DNA of 64,000 nucleotides. Source: Vibrio porteresiae DSM 19223 (GTDB lineage: Bacteria; Pseudomonadota; Gammaproteobacteria; Enterobacterales; Vibrionaceae). The number at the start of each line of letters is the position of its first letter. Position 1 is the first letter of the stretch. The translations under genes were made by a program, and so were the position numbers. The DNA is taken from the NCBI RefSeq assembly GCF_024347055.1, contig NZ_AP024895.1, positions 682,001-746,000 on the forward strand. The letters are read 5' to 3'. This document shows positions 53,117 through 62,332 of the stretch, piece by piece. The notes beneath the pieces were generated by a model that was given only the letters and a program-made list of their open reading frames with translations, was not told the origin of the DNA and made no database searches.

Positions 53117-53616
53117 TTGAACTTGTTCGTTTAAAAAACAAGCAAAAACTTTTTTTTTGAGCAATAATGTAACAGGATTTAAACAAGTTAGACCAATATT
53201 TACATGATGAATTATTGTTCTGGTTTATATTGAACTGAACAACCTTATTCACATTGTGGATACCATTTACTGTGCGATGTATCAAATAGCAAATGATTTA
53301 TCAGGAAAAGCGCGAGATTAATGATGATTTTAGCGCTTAATCTGATGATTCTTAATGGCATCAAGTTCGTAAAAAATGCTAAACTATCGCACCTGATAAA
53401 CCTTGGTGCTTAATTGTGACGAGGTTTTTAAAAGGATGTTGCGACTTTGATGTAATCTTTAACATCAAAGCGGACACTGATAATGTCGTGTCTAGGGGGC
53501 GTTAATCATCTACAGTCTCTAATCACAACGATTTCTGGCAAATCGAAGATGATATGCGCCTCAAATTTGCGCAATTAAAGAATCTTTTTCCCGATAAAAA
53601 AGTAGTGCAAGTGCGT
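53117..53616 (+). promoter_or_regulatory. 500-bp leader/promoter region of the nqr operon
   Basis: No gene is convincing here. Visible elements: a T9 tract at 53150-53158 after bolA with a weak CTTGTT/AACAAG stem; an extended -10, TGCTAAACT (53377-53385), with no clear -35; and a perfect inverted repeat CTTTGATGT-N8-ACATCAAAG at 53445-53470. This would give nqrA a long 5' leader of about 225 nt. A frame open from ATG 53554 could add 21 residues to NqrA. Confidence 0.5.
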
Positions 53617-54957
53617 ATGATTACAATAAAAAAGGGTTTGGACCTTCCTATTTCTGGAACTCCTTCCCAGGTGATTAATGATGGCAAAGCCATCAAAAAA
53701 GTCGCCTTGCTTGGCGAAGAGTATGTTGGCATGCGTCCAACAATGCAGGTTCGCGTAGGTGATGTAGTGAAGAAAGGCCAGGTACTTTTTGAAGACAAAA
53801 AGAACCCAGGCGTGAAATTTACTGCACCAGCTAGCGGTACTGTGATTGAAATTAACCGTGGTGCAAAACGTGTTCTTCAATCTGTTGTGATTGAAGTTTC
53901 AGGTGATGACAAGGTTGAGTTCAACAAGTTCGAAGCCAACCAAATTGCAGGTCTTGATCGTGAAGCGGTCAAAACTCAATTGGTGGATTCTGGCCTTTGG
54001 ACTGCATTGCGTACTCGTCCGTTCAGCAAGGTACCGGCAATTGATTCCAATACTAAAGCTATCTTTGTTACTGCAATGGATACCAATCCTCTTGCAGCAG
54101 AGCCTAGCGTGGTTATCAATGAACAAGCTGACGCTTTCAAAGCAGGTCTAGACGTTCTTTCAGTTCTTACTGAAGGTAAAGTGTACGTTTGTAAAAAAGG
54201 TACAAGTCTACCTCGTGCGACTCAGTCAAACGTTGAAGAACATGTTTTTGACGGTCCTCACCCAGCAGGTCTTCCTGGCACACACATGCATTTCCTATTC
54301 CCAGTGAATGCACAAAATGTGGCATGGTCAATCAACTACCAAGACGTGATTGCGTTCGGTAAGTTGTTCCTAACTGGTGAGCTGAGCTCAGAACGTGTTA
54401 TCTCTCTAGCGGGTCCAGTTGTTAATAATCCTCGTCTAATTCGTACTCTTGTTGGTGCGAGCCTTGATGAAATCGTGAATAACGAAATCATGCCTGGCGA
54501 AGTTCGAGTGATTTCTGGCTCTGTACTTTCAGGTACACAAGCTGCTGGTCCACACGCATACCTTGGCCGTTATCACTTACAAGTTTCAGTATTGCGTGAA
54601 GGCCGTGACAAAGAGTTTCTTGGTTGGGCATTGCCTGGTAAGAACAAATTCTCAGTCACTCGTTCTTTCTTAAGCCACCTATTCAAAGGTCAGTTGTTCA
54701 ATTTGACAACGTCGACTGGTGGTAGTGAACGTGCAATGGTGCCAATCGGTAGTTACGAAAAAGTAATGCCGCTAGACATGGAGCCAACTCTGTTGCTTCG
54801 TGATCTTTGTGCAGGTGACGCTGATAGCGCTATGCGCTTAGGTGCTCTAGAACTGGATGAAGAAGATCTAGCACTATGTACCTTTGTATGTCCTGGTAAA
54901 TACGAGTTCGGCGCGTTACTTCGTGAGTGCCTGGATAAGATTGAGAAAGAAGGGTAA
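53617..54957 (+). CDS. nqrA: Na+-translocating NADH:quinone reductase subunit A
   Basis: Peripheral cytoplasmic subunit of the respiratory Na+ pump Na+-NQR. From ATG 53617 (MITIKKGLDLPISG) it is 446 aa, exactly the V. cholerae length. Conserved parts include KKVALLGEEYVGMRPTM, NRGAKRVLQSVVIE, DGPHPAGLPGTHMHF and CTFVCPGKYEFG. The SD before 53617 is weak; ATG 53554 would add 21 residues unlike the family. First gene of nqrABCDEF, 4 bp before nqrB. Strong codon bias indicates high expression. Confidence 0.95.
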   Translation: MITIKKGLDLPISGTPSQVINDGKAIKKVALLGEEYVGMRPTMQVRVGDVVKKGQVLFEDKKNPGVKFTAPASGTVIEINRGAKRVLQSVVIEVSGDDKVEFNKFEANQIAGLDREAVKTQLVDSGLWTALRTRPFSKVPAIDSNTKAIFVTAMDTNPLAAEPSVVINEQADAFKAGLDVLSVLTEGKVYVCKKGTSLPRATQSNVEEHVFDGPHPAGLPGTHMHFLFPVNAQNVAWSINYQDVIAFGKLFLTGELSSERVISLAGPVVNNPRLIRTLVGASLDEIVNNEIMPGEVRVISGSVLSGTQAAGPHAYLGRYHLQVSVLREGRDKEFLGWALPGKNKFSVTRSFLSHLFKGQLFNLTTSTGGSERAMVPIGSYEKVMPLDMEPTLLLRDLCAGDADSAMRLGALELDEEDLALCTFVCPGKYEFGALLRECLDKIEKEG

Positions 54958-54961
54958 TTTC

Positions 54962-56209
54962 ATGGGCCTTAAAAAGTTTCTTGAGGATATCGAGCATCAC
55001 TTTGAACCAGGCGGTAAATATGAAATGTGGTTTGCGCTTTACGAAGCTGCAGCGACCATTTTCTATACCCCAGGTCAAGTGACTAAAAAAAGCTCGCACG
55101 TCCGTGATGCTGTTGACTTAAAACGCATCATGATCATGGTTTGGCTAGCTATTTTCCCAGCGATGTTCTTCGGTATGTACAACGTTGGTGGTCAAGCTAT
55201 TGCCGCTCTGCACCACATGTATTCTGGTGATCAATTCACTTCTATCGTGAATGGTAACTGGCATTACTGGTTCACTGAGATGATCGGTGGCACCTTGGGT
55301 GCAGATGCAGGCTGGGGCAGCAAAATGCTGCTTGGCGCAACTTACTTCCTACCTATCTACCTAACAGTATTTATTGTTGGTGGTTTCTGGGAAGTTGTGT
55401 TCTGTATGGTTCGTAAACACGAAGTAAACGAAGGCTTCTTCGTCACTTCGATTCTGTTTGCTTTGATCGTTCCACCTACAATGCCTCTATGGCAAGCTGC
55501 ACTAGGTATCACCTTCGGTGTGGTTGTTGCTAAAGAAGTGTTCGGCGGTACTGGTCGTAACTTCTTGAACCCAGCATTGGCTGGTCGTGCATTCCTATTC
55601 TTTGCTTACCCAGGTCAAATCTCTGGTGACTTAGTATGGACTGCAGCTGACGGCTTCTCTGGTGCAACTGCTCTGAGCCAATGGGCTCAAGGTGGCGGCG
55701 GTTCTCTAGTTAACGCAGCAACTGGCCAAACGATCACTTGGATGGATGCCTTCCTAGGTAATATCCCAGGTTCAATCGGTGAAACTTCTACACTGGCTCT
55801 ATTGATCGGTGCAGCATTCATCGTGTACATGGGCATTGCTTCATGGCGCATCATCGGCGGTGTTATGATCGGTATGATCGCACTGTCTACACTGTTCAAC
55901 GTGATTGGTTCAGCAACTAACCCAATGTTTAACATGCCTTGGCATTGGCACCTAGTTCTAGGTGGCTTCGCATTCGGTATGCTATTCATGGCAACTGACC
56001 CAGTTTCAGCTTCCTTCACCAATAAAGGTAAATGGGCGTACGGTATTCTAATCGGCGTTATGTGTGTGCTGGTTCGTGTAGTTAACCCTGCGTACCCAGA
56101 AGGCATGATGTTAGCGATTCTATTCTCTAACCTATTTGCCCCTCTGTTCGACCATGTGGTTGTGGAAAGAAACATCAAGCGGAGACTAGCGCGTTATGGC
56201 AAGCAATAA
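54962..56209 (+). CDS. nqrB: Na+-NQR subunit B
   Basis: Integral membrane subunit (about 10 helices) that takes part in the Na+ path and carries riboflavin and a covalent FMN. The protein is 415 aa, and the flavinylation motif SGAT puts the acceptor at Thr236, the same residue number as in V. cholerae. The inhibitor/quinone region IVGGFWE (139-145) is wild type. Start ATG 54962 (MGLKKFLEDIEHHF) follows the nqrA stop by 4 bp; it overlaps nqrC by 14 bp. Confidence 0.96.
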   Translation: MGLKKFLEDIEHHFEPGGKYEMWFALYEAAATIFYTPGQVTKKSSHVRDAVDLKRIMIMVWLAIFPAMFFGMYNVGGQAIAALHHMYSGDQFTSIVNGNWHYWFTEMIGGTLGADAGWGSKMLLGATYFLPIYLTVFIVGGFWEVVFCMVRKHEVNEGFFVTSILFALIVPPTMPLWQAALGITFGVVVAKEVFGGTGRNFLNPALAGRAFLFFAYPGQISGDLVWTAADGFSGATALSQWAQGGGGSLVNAATGQTITWMDAFLGNIPGSIGETSTLALLIGAAFIVYMGIASWRIIGGVMIGMIALSTLFNVIGSATNPMFNMPWHWHLVLGGFAFGMLFMATDPVSASFTNKGKWAYGILIGVMCVLVRVVNPAYPEGMMLAILFSNLFAPLFDHVVVERNIKRRLARYGKQ

Positions 56210-56981
56210 CGATAGCATTAAAAAAACGCTGTTTGTTGTTATCGTGTTGAGCTTAGTGTGCTCCATTATCGTATCGGTAGCGGCAGTAGCTCTGCGTGAT
56301 AAGCAGCAACTCAATGCAGCGTTAGACAAACAAAGCAAAATCCTAGAAGTATCAGGCGTTGATATGTCTAAGGGTAAGGTTCAAGACCTGTACGCACAGT
56401 ACATTGAACCTAAATTGGTAGACTTTAACACTGGTGAATTAGTCGATAAAACTGCGGATGGCGTTTCAGCAGCTAAGTACGATCAACGTGCAGCAGCAGC
56501 GAATCCAAAAACATCGATCAAACTACCAGCGGATAAAGACCCAGGTAAAATCATCAACCGTGCTAACTACGGTCTGGTTTACCTAGTGAAACAAGACGAC
56601 AAAGTTTCTCGTCTGATTCTACCAATTCACGGTAACGGTCTGTGGTCTATGATGTACGCGTTCGTAGCAGTGGAAACTGATGCGAATACCGTTGATGGCA
56701 TCATCTACTACGAACAGGGTGAAACCCCTGGATTGGGCGGCGAAGTGGAAAACCCACAATGGCGTGCTCAGTTTGTTGGTAAGAAATTGTTCGATGAGAA
56801 CTTCAAACCAGCAATTCGTATCGTAAAAGGCGGAGCTCCTCAGGGTTCTGAACACGGTGTAGATGCACTGTCTGGTGCAACACTAACTAGTAACGGGGTT
56901 CAACGCCAATTCGATTTCTGGTTAGGTGATATGGGCTATGGTCCATTCCTAGCAAAAGTTCGTGACGGAGGTCTGAACTAA
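56196..56981 (+). CDS. nqrC: Na+-NQR subunit C
   Basis: Single-pass membrane subunit with a periplasmic FMN-binding domain. The 261-aa protein has an N-terminal helix (about 10-33) and the ApbE target motif SGAT with acceptor Thr229 (DALSGATLTSNGV). It also has GETPGLGGEVENP. Overlaps nqrB by 14 bp and nqrD by one base. ApbE, encoded after nqrF, would attach the FMN. Confidence 0.96.
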   Translation: MASNNDSIKKTLFVVIVLSLVCSIIVSVAAVALRDKQQLNAALDKQSKILEVSGVDMSKGKVQDLYAQYIEPKLVDFNTGELVDKTADGVSAAKYDQRAAAANPKTSIKLPADKDPGKIINRANYGLVYLVKQDDKVSRLILPIHGNGLWSMMYAFVAVETDANTVDGIIYYEQGETPGLGGEVENPQWRAQFVGKKLFDENFKPAIRIVKGGAPQGSEHGVDALSGATLTSNGVQRQFDFWLGDMGYGPFLAKVRDGGLN

Positions 56982-57613
56982 TGTCTAGCGCGAAAACTCT
57001 TAAAAAGAGCCTGTTAGAGCCAGTATTGGATAACAACCCAATTGCTCTGCAAGTTCTAGGTGTGTGTTCTGCATTGGCAGTAACCACTAAATTGGAAACA
57101 GCGTTTGTTATGACAATCGCGGTTATGTTAGTAACTGCTTTTTCTAACTTCTTTGTTTCTTTGATTCGTAACCATATTCCAAACAGCGTACGTATCATCG
57201 TTCAGATGGCCGTTATCGCTTCTTTGGTAATCGTGGTTGACCAAATCCTGCGAGCTTACGTTTATGACGTATCTAAACAGCTTTCAGTATTCGTTGGTCT
57301 GATCATTACTAACTGTATCGTAATGGGTCGTGCAGAAGCATTCGCTATGAAATCTGCGCCAATTCCATCATTCATCGATGGTATTGCTAACGGTCTAGGC
57401 TACGGTTTTGTATTGGTCACTGTTGGTTTCTTCCGTGAGCTTCTGGGTTCAGGCAAACTTTTCGGTATTGAAGTTCTGCCTCTAGTGAAAGACGGCGGTT
57501 GGTATCAGCCAAACGGTTTGATGCTACTAGCTCCGTCAGCTTTCTTCCTGATCGGCTTCCTGATTTGGGCGATTCGTACGTTCAAACCTGAACAAGTAGA
57601 AGCGAAGGAGTAA
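56981..57613 (+). CDS. nqrD: Na+-NQR subunit D
   Basis: A 210-aa inner-membrane protein with six helices, homologous to NqrE and RnfE/A. Half-site cysteine of the intramembrane Fe centre lies in ITNCIVMGRAEAFA. The ATG overlaps the last base of the nqrC stop. Acts with NqrE to pass electrons across the membrane from the NqrF 2Fe-2S cluster to NqrC. Confidence 0.95.
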   Translation: MSSAKTLKKSLLEPVLDNNPIALQVLGVCSALAVTTKLETAFVMTIAVMLVTAFSNFFVSLIRNHIPNSVRIIVQMAVIASLVIVVDQILRAYVYDVSKQLSVFVGLIITNCIVMGRAEAFAMKSAPIPSFIDGIANGLGYGFVLVTVGFFRELLGSGKLFGIEVLPLVKDGGWYQPNGLMLLAPSAFFLIGFLIWAIRTFKPEQVEAKE

Positions 57614-57620
57614 GGTAGTC

Positions 57621-58217
57621 ATGGAACATTATATTAGTCTGCTAGTTAAATCGATTTTTATCGAGAACATGGCGCTGTCTTTCTTCTTGGGTATGTGTAC
57701 ATTCCTTGCTGTATCTAAGAAAGTTAAGACTTCATTTGGTCTAGGTATCGCAGTTACTGTTGTACTGACCATCTCTGTTCCGGTAAACAACCTAGTTTAC
57801 AACTTGCTGCTTAAGCCAGGTGTACTAGGCGAAGGTATCGATCTAAGTTTCCTTAACTTTATTACCTTCATCGGTGTTATCGCAGCGTTAGTACAGATTC
57901 TTGAAATGATTCTGGACCGCTTCTTCCCACCGTTGTACAACGCGTTAGGTATCTTCCTACCTTTGATCACAGTTAACTGTGCAATCTTCGGTGGTGTATC
58001 TTTCATGGTACAACGTGATTACAACTTCGGTGAATCGGTTGTTTATGGTTTCGGCTCAGGTTTGGGCTGGATGCTAGCGATCGTTGCTCTTGCAGGTATC
58101 CGTGAGAAAATGAAGTACTCAGACGTACCTCCTGGTCTGCGTGGTCTAGGTATTACCTTTATCACTGCTGGTCTAATGGCGATTGGCTTTATGTCTTTCT
58201 CTGGTGTTCAACTGTAA
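57621..58217 (+). CDS. nqrE: Na+-NQR subunit E
   Basis: A 198-aa, six-helix subunit that mirrors NqrD in inverted topology. Cysteines in FFLGMCTFLAVSKKV and LITVNCAIFGGVSF contribute, with those of NqrD, to the membrane-embedded Fe site. Seven bases separate it from nqrD; SD GGAGTAAGG overlaps the nqrD stop. Confidence 0.95.
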   Translation: MEHYISLLVKSIFIENMALSFFLGMCTFLAVSKKVKTSFGLGIAVTVVLTISVPVNNLVYNLLLKPGVLGEGIDLSFLNFITFIGVIAALVQILEMILDRFFPPLYNALGIFLPLITVNCAIFGGVSFMVQRDYNFGESVVYGFGSGLGWMLAIVALAGIREKMKYSDVPPGLRGLGITFITAGLMAIGFMSFSGVQL

Positions 58218-58250
58218 GTCGGGTAAACCGCAACAATTAAGGAATAGTCA

Positions 58251-59477
58251 ATGGACGTTATTCTTCTTGGTGTAGTGATGTTTACTCTGATTGTACTGGT
58301 ATTGGTATTAGTGATCCTATTCGCTAAATCAAAACTGGTTCCAACAGGTGACATTACAATTTCTATCAACGGCGATCCTGAAAAATCGTTCGTTACTCAA
58401 CCAGGCGGTAAGCTACTGACTGCACTTGCTGGCGCAGGCGTATTCGTATCTTCAGCTTGTGGTGGTGGTGGCTCTTGTGGTCAGTGCCGCGTAAAAATTA
58501 AATCTGGTGGTGGTGACATTCTACCTACTGAGCTTGATCACATTACTAAAGGTGAAGCTCGCGAAGGTGAACGTCTATCATGTCAAGTTGCTGTTAAAAA
58601 CGACATGGAACTGATTCTGCCAGAAGAGATCTTTGGTGTTAAAAAATGGGAATGTACTGTTATCTCTAACGATAACAAAGCGACCTTCATCAAAGAACTT
58701 AAGCTACAAATTCCTGATGGCGAATCTGTACCTTTCCGTGCAGGTGGTTACATTCAGATTGAAGCTCCAGCTCACCACGTGAAATACTCAGACTTTGATG
58801 TACCTGAGAAATACCGTGAAGACTGGGATAAATTCAATCTGTTCCGTTACGAGTCAAAAGTAGATGAGCCAATCATCCGCGCTTACTCAATGGCGAACTA
58901 CCCTGAAGAACACGGCATCATCATGCTAAACGTGCGTATCGCGACTCCGCCACCACGTAACCCTGATGTGCCACCAGGTCAGATGTCTTCTTACATTTGG
59001 TCACTTAAAGAAGGTGATAAATGTACGATTTCTGGTCCATTTGGTGAGTTCTTTGCGAAAGACACTGACGCTGAAATGGTATTTATCGGTGGTGGTGCAG
59101 GTATGGCTCCTATGCGTTCTCATATCTTCGACCAGCTAAAACGCCTAGACAGCAAACGTAAGATTTCGTTCTGGTACGGTGCTCGTTCAACTCGCGAAAT
59201 GTTCTATGTTGAAGACTTCGATACGCTAGCAGCTGAACACGATAACTTCACATGGCACGTAGCTCTGTCTGATCCAACTCCAGAAGATAACTGGGATGGT
59301 TACACAGGCTTCATCCATAACGTTGTGTACGAAAACTACCTACGTGATCACGATGCGCCAGAAGATTGTGAATACTACATGTGTGGTCCACCAATCATGA
59401 ACGCTTCGGTAATCAACATGCTACATAATCTAGGTGTTGAAGACGAAAACATTCTATTGGATGACTTCGGTGGTTAA
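58251..59477 (+). CDS. nqrF: Na+-NQR subunit F (NADH dehydrogenase)
   Basis: Entry subunit of the pump: oxidises NADH with FAD and passes electrons to a 2Fe-2S cluster. The 408-aa protein has an N-terminal helix (about 3-24). A ferredoxin domain follows with Cys70, Cys76, Cys79 and Cys111, then an FNR-like reductase domain with RAYSMANYP (FAD), GGGAGMAPMRSH (NADH) and YYMCGPPIMNASV. Last structural nqr gene, followed by a terminator. Confidence 0.97.
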   Translation: MDVILLGVVMFTLIVLVLVLVILFAKSKLVPTGDITISINGDPEKSFVTQPGGKLLTALAGAGVFVSSACGGGGSCGQCRVKIKSGGGDILPTELDHITKGEAREGERLSCQVAVKNDMELILPEEIFGVKKWECTVISNDNKATFIKELKLQIPDGESVPFRAGGYIQIEAPAHHVKYSDFDVPEKYREDWDKFNLFRYESKVDEPIIRAYSMANYPEEHGIIMLNVRIATPPPRNPDVPPGQMSSYIWSLKEGDKCTISGPFGEFFAKDTDAEMVFIGGGAGMAPMRSHIFDQLKRLDSKRKISFWYGARSTREMFYVEDFDTLAAEHDNFTWHVALSDPTPEDNWDGYTGFIHNVVYENYLRDHDAPEDCEYYMCGPPIMNASVINMLHNLGVEDENILLDDFGG

Positions 59478-59499
59478 TCTCCGGTCTCTAAGTTGAATG

Positions 59500-59537
59500 A
59501 TGGCTGGCTTCCAATGGAAGTCAGCCATTCTTTCTTT
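59500..59537 (+). terminator. nqr operon terminator
   Basis: ATGGCTGGCTTCC-AAT-GGAAGTCAGCCAT (13-bp stem with one G-U) followed by TCTTTCTTTTT. apbE starts 110 bp later, so it may have its own promoter. Confidence 0.88.
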
Positions 59538-59647
59538 TTAGACGCCATTCTTTTTTGGACTCCATTGTTTCGTTTTTGGCAGCATAAGCTGTGATAGGAA
59601 AGGTGATGAATTATTTTCCCTATCCCAGTTTTTAAAAAGGTGAGTGT

Positions 59648-60655
59648 GTGAAAACCCTGTTGGTATTGTTCTCTTGTCTAGCCTTAATGGTGGGTTGTGA
59701 TCGCCAAGCTGAGCAAGTGCATTTAAGCGGTCCCACTATGGGCACGACTTATAATGTCAAATATTTGGTTTCGGATACTTCACCAGATGTGACGAGCTTG
59801 CAGCAAGGCATTGATAAGATTCTGGTGCAAGTGAATGACCAGATGTCGACGTATCAAAAAAACTCTGAATTAAGTCGTTTTAATCAAATGCAAGAGACGA
59901 CACCTTATTCGTTATCGGTCGAAACGGCTACGGTGGTGAAAGAGGCAATGCGTCTGAATCAAGTGACGCTGGGAAAATTAGATGTGACGGTAGGGCCGTT
60001 GGTAAATCTATGGGGATTTGGTCCTGAAGGTCGCCCGAATAAAACGCCTTCACCGCAAACCTTAGCGCAGCGACGTGAGCGAGTTGGCATTGCTCATTTG
60101 ACCTTAAATGGTCAGCAGTTAACGAAAGATATTCCCAATCTGTATGTGGACTTATCAACCATTGCCAAAGGGTGGGGAGTCGATCAAGTCGCTAATTACC
60201 TTGAGCAGCAAGGTGTCCAAAATTACATGGTCGAAATTGGTGGTGAAATTCGGCTTAAAGGTATCAACCGTGATGGTGTAAAATGGCGTATCGCGATTGA
60301 GAAGCCAGTAGCGAATGAGCGCAGCGTCCAAGAAATTATCAGTCCTGGAGAGATGGCGATGGCTACCTCTGGAGACTATCGTAACTACTTTGAACAAGAT
60401 GGTATTCGATACTCGCATATCATCGACCCTCACACGGGGATGCCAATCAACAATCGTGTGGTGTCAGTGACGGTATTACATCCTTCTTGTATGACCGCAG
60501 ACGGTTTAGCCACTGGGCTGATGGTTTTAGGCGAAGAGCAGGGAATGGCTGTCGCAGAGCAACATCATCTTGCAGTATTGATGATGGTAAAAACGGATAC
60601 AGGATTTGAAGAACGAGTTTCAGAGGCATTTCGCCCCTATCTGAAACAGCAGTAA
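59648..60655 (+). CDS. apbE: FAD:protein FMN transferase (ApbE)
   Basis: Periplasmic, membrane-anchored lipoprotein that attaches FMN from FAD to Thr of the SGAT motif in NqrB and NqrC. The 335-aa protein has a lipobox MVGC (Cys17). ApbE motifs present are GPTMGTTYNVKY, NDQMSTYQKNSELSRF, STIAKGWGVDQVA, EIGGEIRLKG and IIDPHTGMP, plus a late TADGLATGLMVLG. GTG 59648 has SD AAGG at 7 bp. Its adjacency to nqr is functionally expected. Confidence 0.96.
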   Translation: MKTLLVLFSCLALMVGCDRQAEQVHLSGPTMGTTYNVKYLVSDTSPDVTSLQQGIDKILVQVNDQMSTYQKNSELSRFNQMQETTPYSLSVETATVVKEAMRLNQVTLGKLDVTVGPLVNLWGFGPEGRPNKTPSPQTLAQRRERVGIAHLTLNGQQLTKDIPNLYVDLSTIAKGWGVDQVANYLEQQGVQNYMVEIGGEIRLKGINRDGVKWRIAIEKPVANERSVQEIISPGEMAMATSGDYRNYFEQDGIRYSHIIDPHTGMPINNRVVSVTVLHPSCMTADGLATGLMVLGEEQGMAVAEQHHLAVLMMVKTDTGFEERVSEAFRPYLKQQ

Positions 60656-60673
60656 ATAAGTGAGCAGATTATT

Positions 60674-60907
60674 ATGAGTACATTTTTAATTGCATTTGCC
60701 ATCTTTGTCTGTGTAATTGCAGCAATGGCAGTCGGTTACATTTTCCAGAAGAAAGTGGTTCGTGGTAGCTGTGGCGGCCTAGGTGCTGTAGGTATCGAGA
60801 AAGTGTGTAATTGCCCAGAGCCTTGTGATGCTCGTAAACGTCGTGAAGCAAAAGCGGCAAAACGCGCAGCTATGATCGCTGAGTGGGAAAAAGATCGTAT
60901 CGCTTAA
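60674..60907 (+). CDS. nqrM: Na+-NQR maturation protein NqrM
   Basis: A 77-aa protein (formerly DUF539) needed for Na+-NQR maturation, proposed to deliver Fe to the NqrD/NqrE centre. One N-terminal helix (about 3-23) is followed by Cys33, Cys45, Cys47 and Cys51 (GSCGGLGAVGIEKVCNCPEP region), the expected metal-binding set; Cys13 in the helix is extra. A basic C-terminal tail follows. It starts 18 bp after apbE, so the two are co-transcribed. Confidence 0.95.
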   Translation: MSTFLIAFAIFVCVIAAMAVGYIFQKKVVRGSCGGLGAVGIEKVCNCPEPCDARKRREAKAAKRAAMIAEWEKDRIA

Positions 60908-60949
60908 TCACAGTAAAGCAGTACTAAACACAGGAAAACCGGGTTGATG

Positions 60950-62170
60950 TTAGTCGCTGATAAGCTGATTACGTCCCCGGTTTTTGGCTAAGTAGAGTCG
61001 GCTATCGGCCAAAGTGAGCAGTTGATTGATATCACCTGTATCACTTTGGGCAACACCAATGCTGATGGTGACACGGATTGAACTATCCAAAAATGAAATG
61101 GAGGTCTTTTCTATGCGTTGCCGTAAATTCTCTAAGCGCTGAATAAACTGCGCAAATTCACCACAGAATTGAATACAAAACTCTTCTCCACCAAAACGTG
61201 CCACGATCGAATCAGAAAAATAGAGGTTCAAGATGTGCGCGATGGAGGTCAGCACTTTATCACCCCCATCATGACCCCAAGTGTCATTTACTTTCTTAAA
61301 GTGATCGATATCCATCATAGCAACATGGCAGTTATCGGCTTGATGTTCTTGGCGTTGATTAAAGAAATACCGACGATTCCATAATCCAGTTAATGCATCT
61401 TGGTTTGCCAGCCGAAACAGCTCAGTGTTTGCTTCTTTGATATCAAGTAGTTGGTGGACGCGACAGTAGAACTCTTCTTGGTTGAATGGCTTATTTAAAA
61501 AATCATTCGCCCCCGCTTTTAGAAAGCGTGCTGTCATGGTTTTATCGTCAGAGCTCGATACCCCCAATATCGCCAATTCGTTTTTACTTATCGATTGGCG
61601 AATCTCTCGGATCATCTCAATCCCATCTTGATGGGGCATATCATGGTCGGTAATGATGATGCTAATGTCTTTATGTTGTTGCAGCTTTTTTAGTGCATCG
61701 AGTCCATCCACTGCTGTGGTGGTACGAATGTATTGATGTTCGAGTAATTGTGAGACATAGCGGCGCACCGTCTGAGAATCATCCACCACTAGGGCGTGAT
61801 GATTTTGGTTGTTCAATAGCCGCTTCATCATCGGGATAAGATAGGAAACAGAGCTCATGCTATCTTTGAGGATATAGTCCAGTACACCTTTAGCGATACA
61901 ACGTTCGCGGACTTTTTCATTGAAGGTGGCGGTTAGCACCACCACTTTTTGCTTCGTTGACAATACAAGATCGATGACTTCACCATCTTGAGCGTCGGGT
62001 AAGCAGTAATCTAACACCGTACAGAAAAAACGGTGGTCTTGGGACAATATGGCTTGTGTCTCGGCGAGGGACTCTGCACAGATGACCTCATAACCAAGTT
62101 GAGATAATTGATTAAACAAGTAATTGCGAAATGCTCTGCTGTCTTCCACGACCAGAATTTTATGACTCAA
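60950..62170 (-). CDS. Dual-receiver (REC-REC) GGDEF diguanylate cyclase
   Basis: A 406-aa cytoplasmic response regulator. REC1 (about 4-118) has phospho-acceptor Asp54 and the Lys in YILKDS. REC2 (about 125-243) has Asp175 in TDHDMP and NKPF. The GGDEF domain (about 255-404) has an active-site GGEEF at 327-331, so c-di-GMP synthesis is expected. The inhibitory I-site RxxD is not kept: the equivalent position reads YFSD (317-320), so product feedback is probably lost. No histidine kinase lies adjacent. It is divergent from dinB (162 bp) and convergent with nqrM. Confidence 0.92.
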   Translation of the reverse strand: MSHKILVVEDSRAFRNYLFNQLSQLGYEVICAESLAETQAILSQDHRFFCTVLDYCLPDAQDGEVIDLVLSTKQKVVVLTATFNEKVRERCIAKGVLDYILKDSMSSVSYLIPMMKRLLNNQNHHALVVDDSQTVRRYVSQLLEHQYIRTTTAVDGLDALKKLQQHKDISIIITDHDMPHQDGIEMIREIRQSISKNELAILGVSSSDDKTMTARFLKAGANDFLNKPFNQEEFYCRVHQLLDIKEANTELFRLANQDALTGLWNRRYFFNQRQEHQADNCHVAMMDIDHFKKVNDTWGHDGGDKVLTSIAHILNLYFSDSIVARFGGEEFCIQFCGEFAQFIQRLENLRQRIEKTSISFLDSSIRVTISIGVAQSDTGDINQLLTLADSRLYLAKNRGRNQLISD

Positions 62171-62299
62171 TTCCTCACCTTTACGCTAACGAATCCATGC
62201 TCACGGCTCTTTTGATAACTCTAAAAAGGATAGAAGTAAATTTGAGAAACGCCCTTATTATTGCCTGCATTTGTGTGTGTGCTCCGTGATTATTGTGTA

Positions 62300-62319
62300 T
62301 ACTGTTTTTACATACAGTA
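62300..62319 (+). promoter_or_regulatory. LexA (SOS) box of dinB
   Basis: TACTGTTTTTACATACAGTA: CTGT-N8-ACAG, 13 bp before the dinB ATG and overlapping a TATACT -10-like hexamer at 62298-62303. Ideal for LexA repression of dinB. Confidence 0.92.
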
Positions 62320-62332
62320 TTGTCGGATTGAA

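Noticed and set aside
55687..56178. 163-codon minus-strand frame inside nqrB
   Set aside because: Lies wholly within nqrB in antisense. Its Ile/Pro/Met-rich content is the mirror of highly biased nqrB codons.
62261..62332. 24-residue N-terminal extension of DinB
   Set aside because: Would place the start upstream of the LexA box and the likely transcription start.
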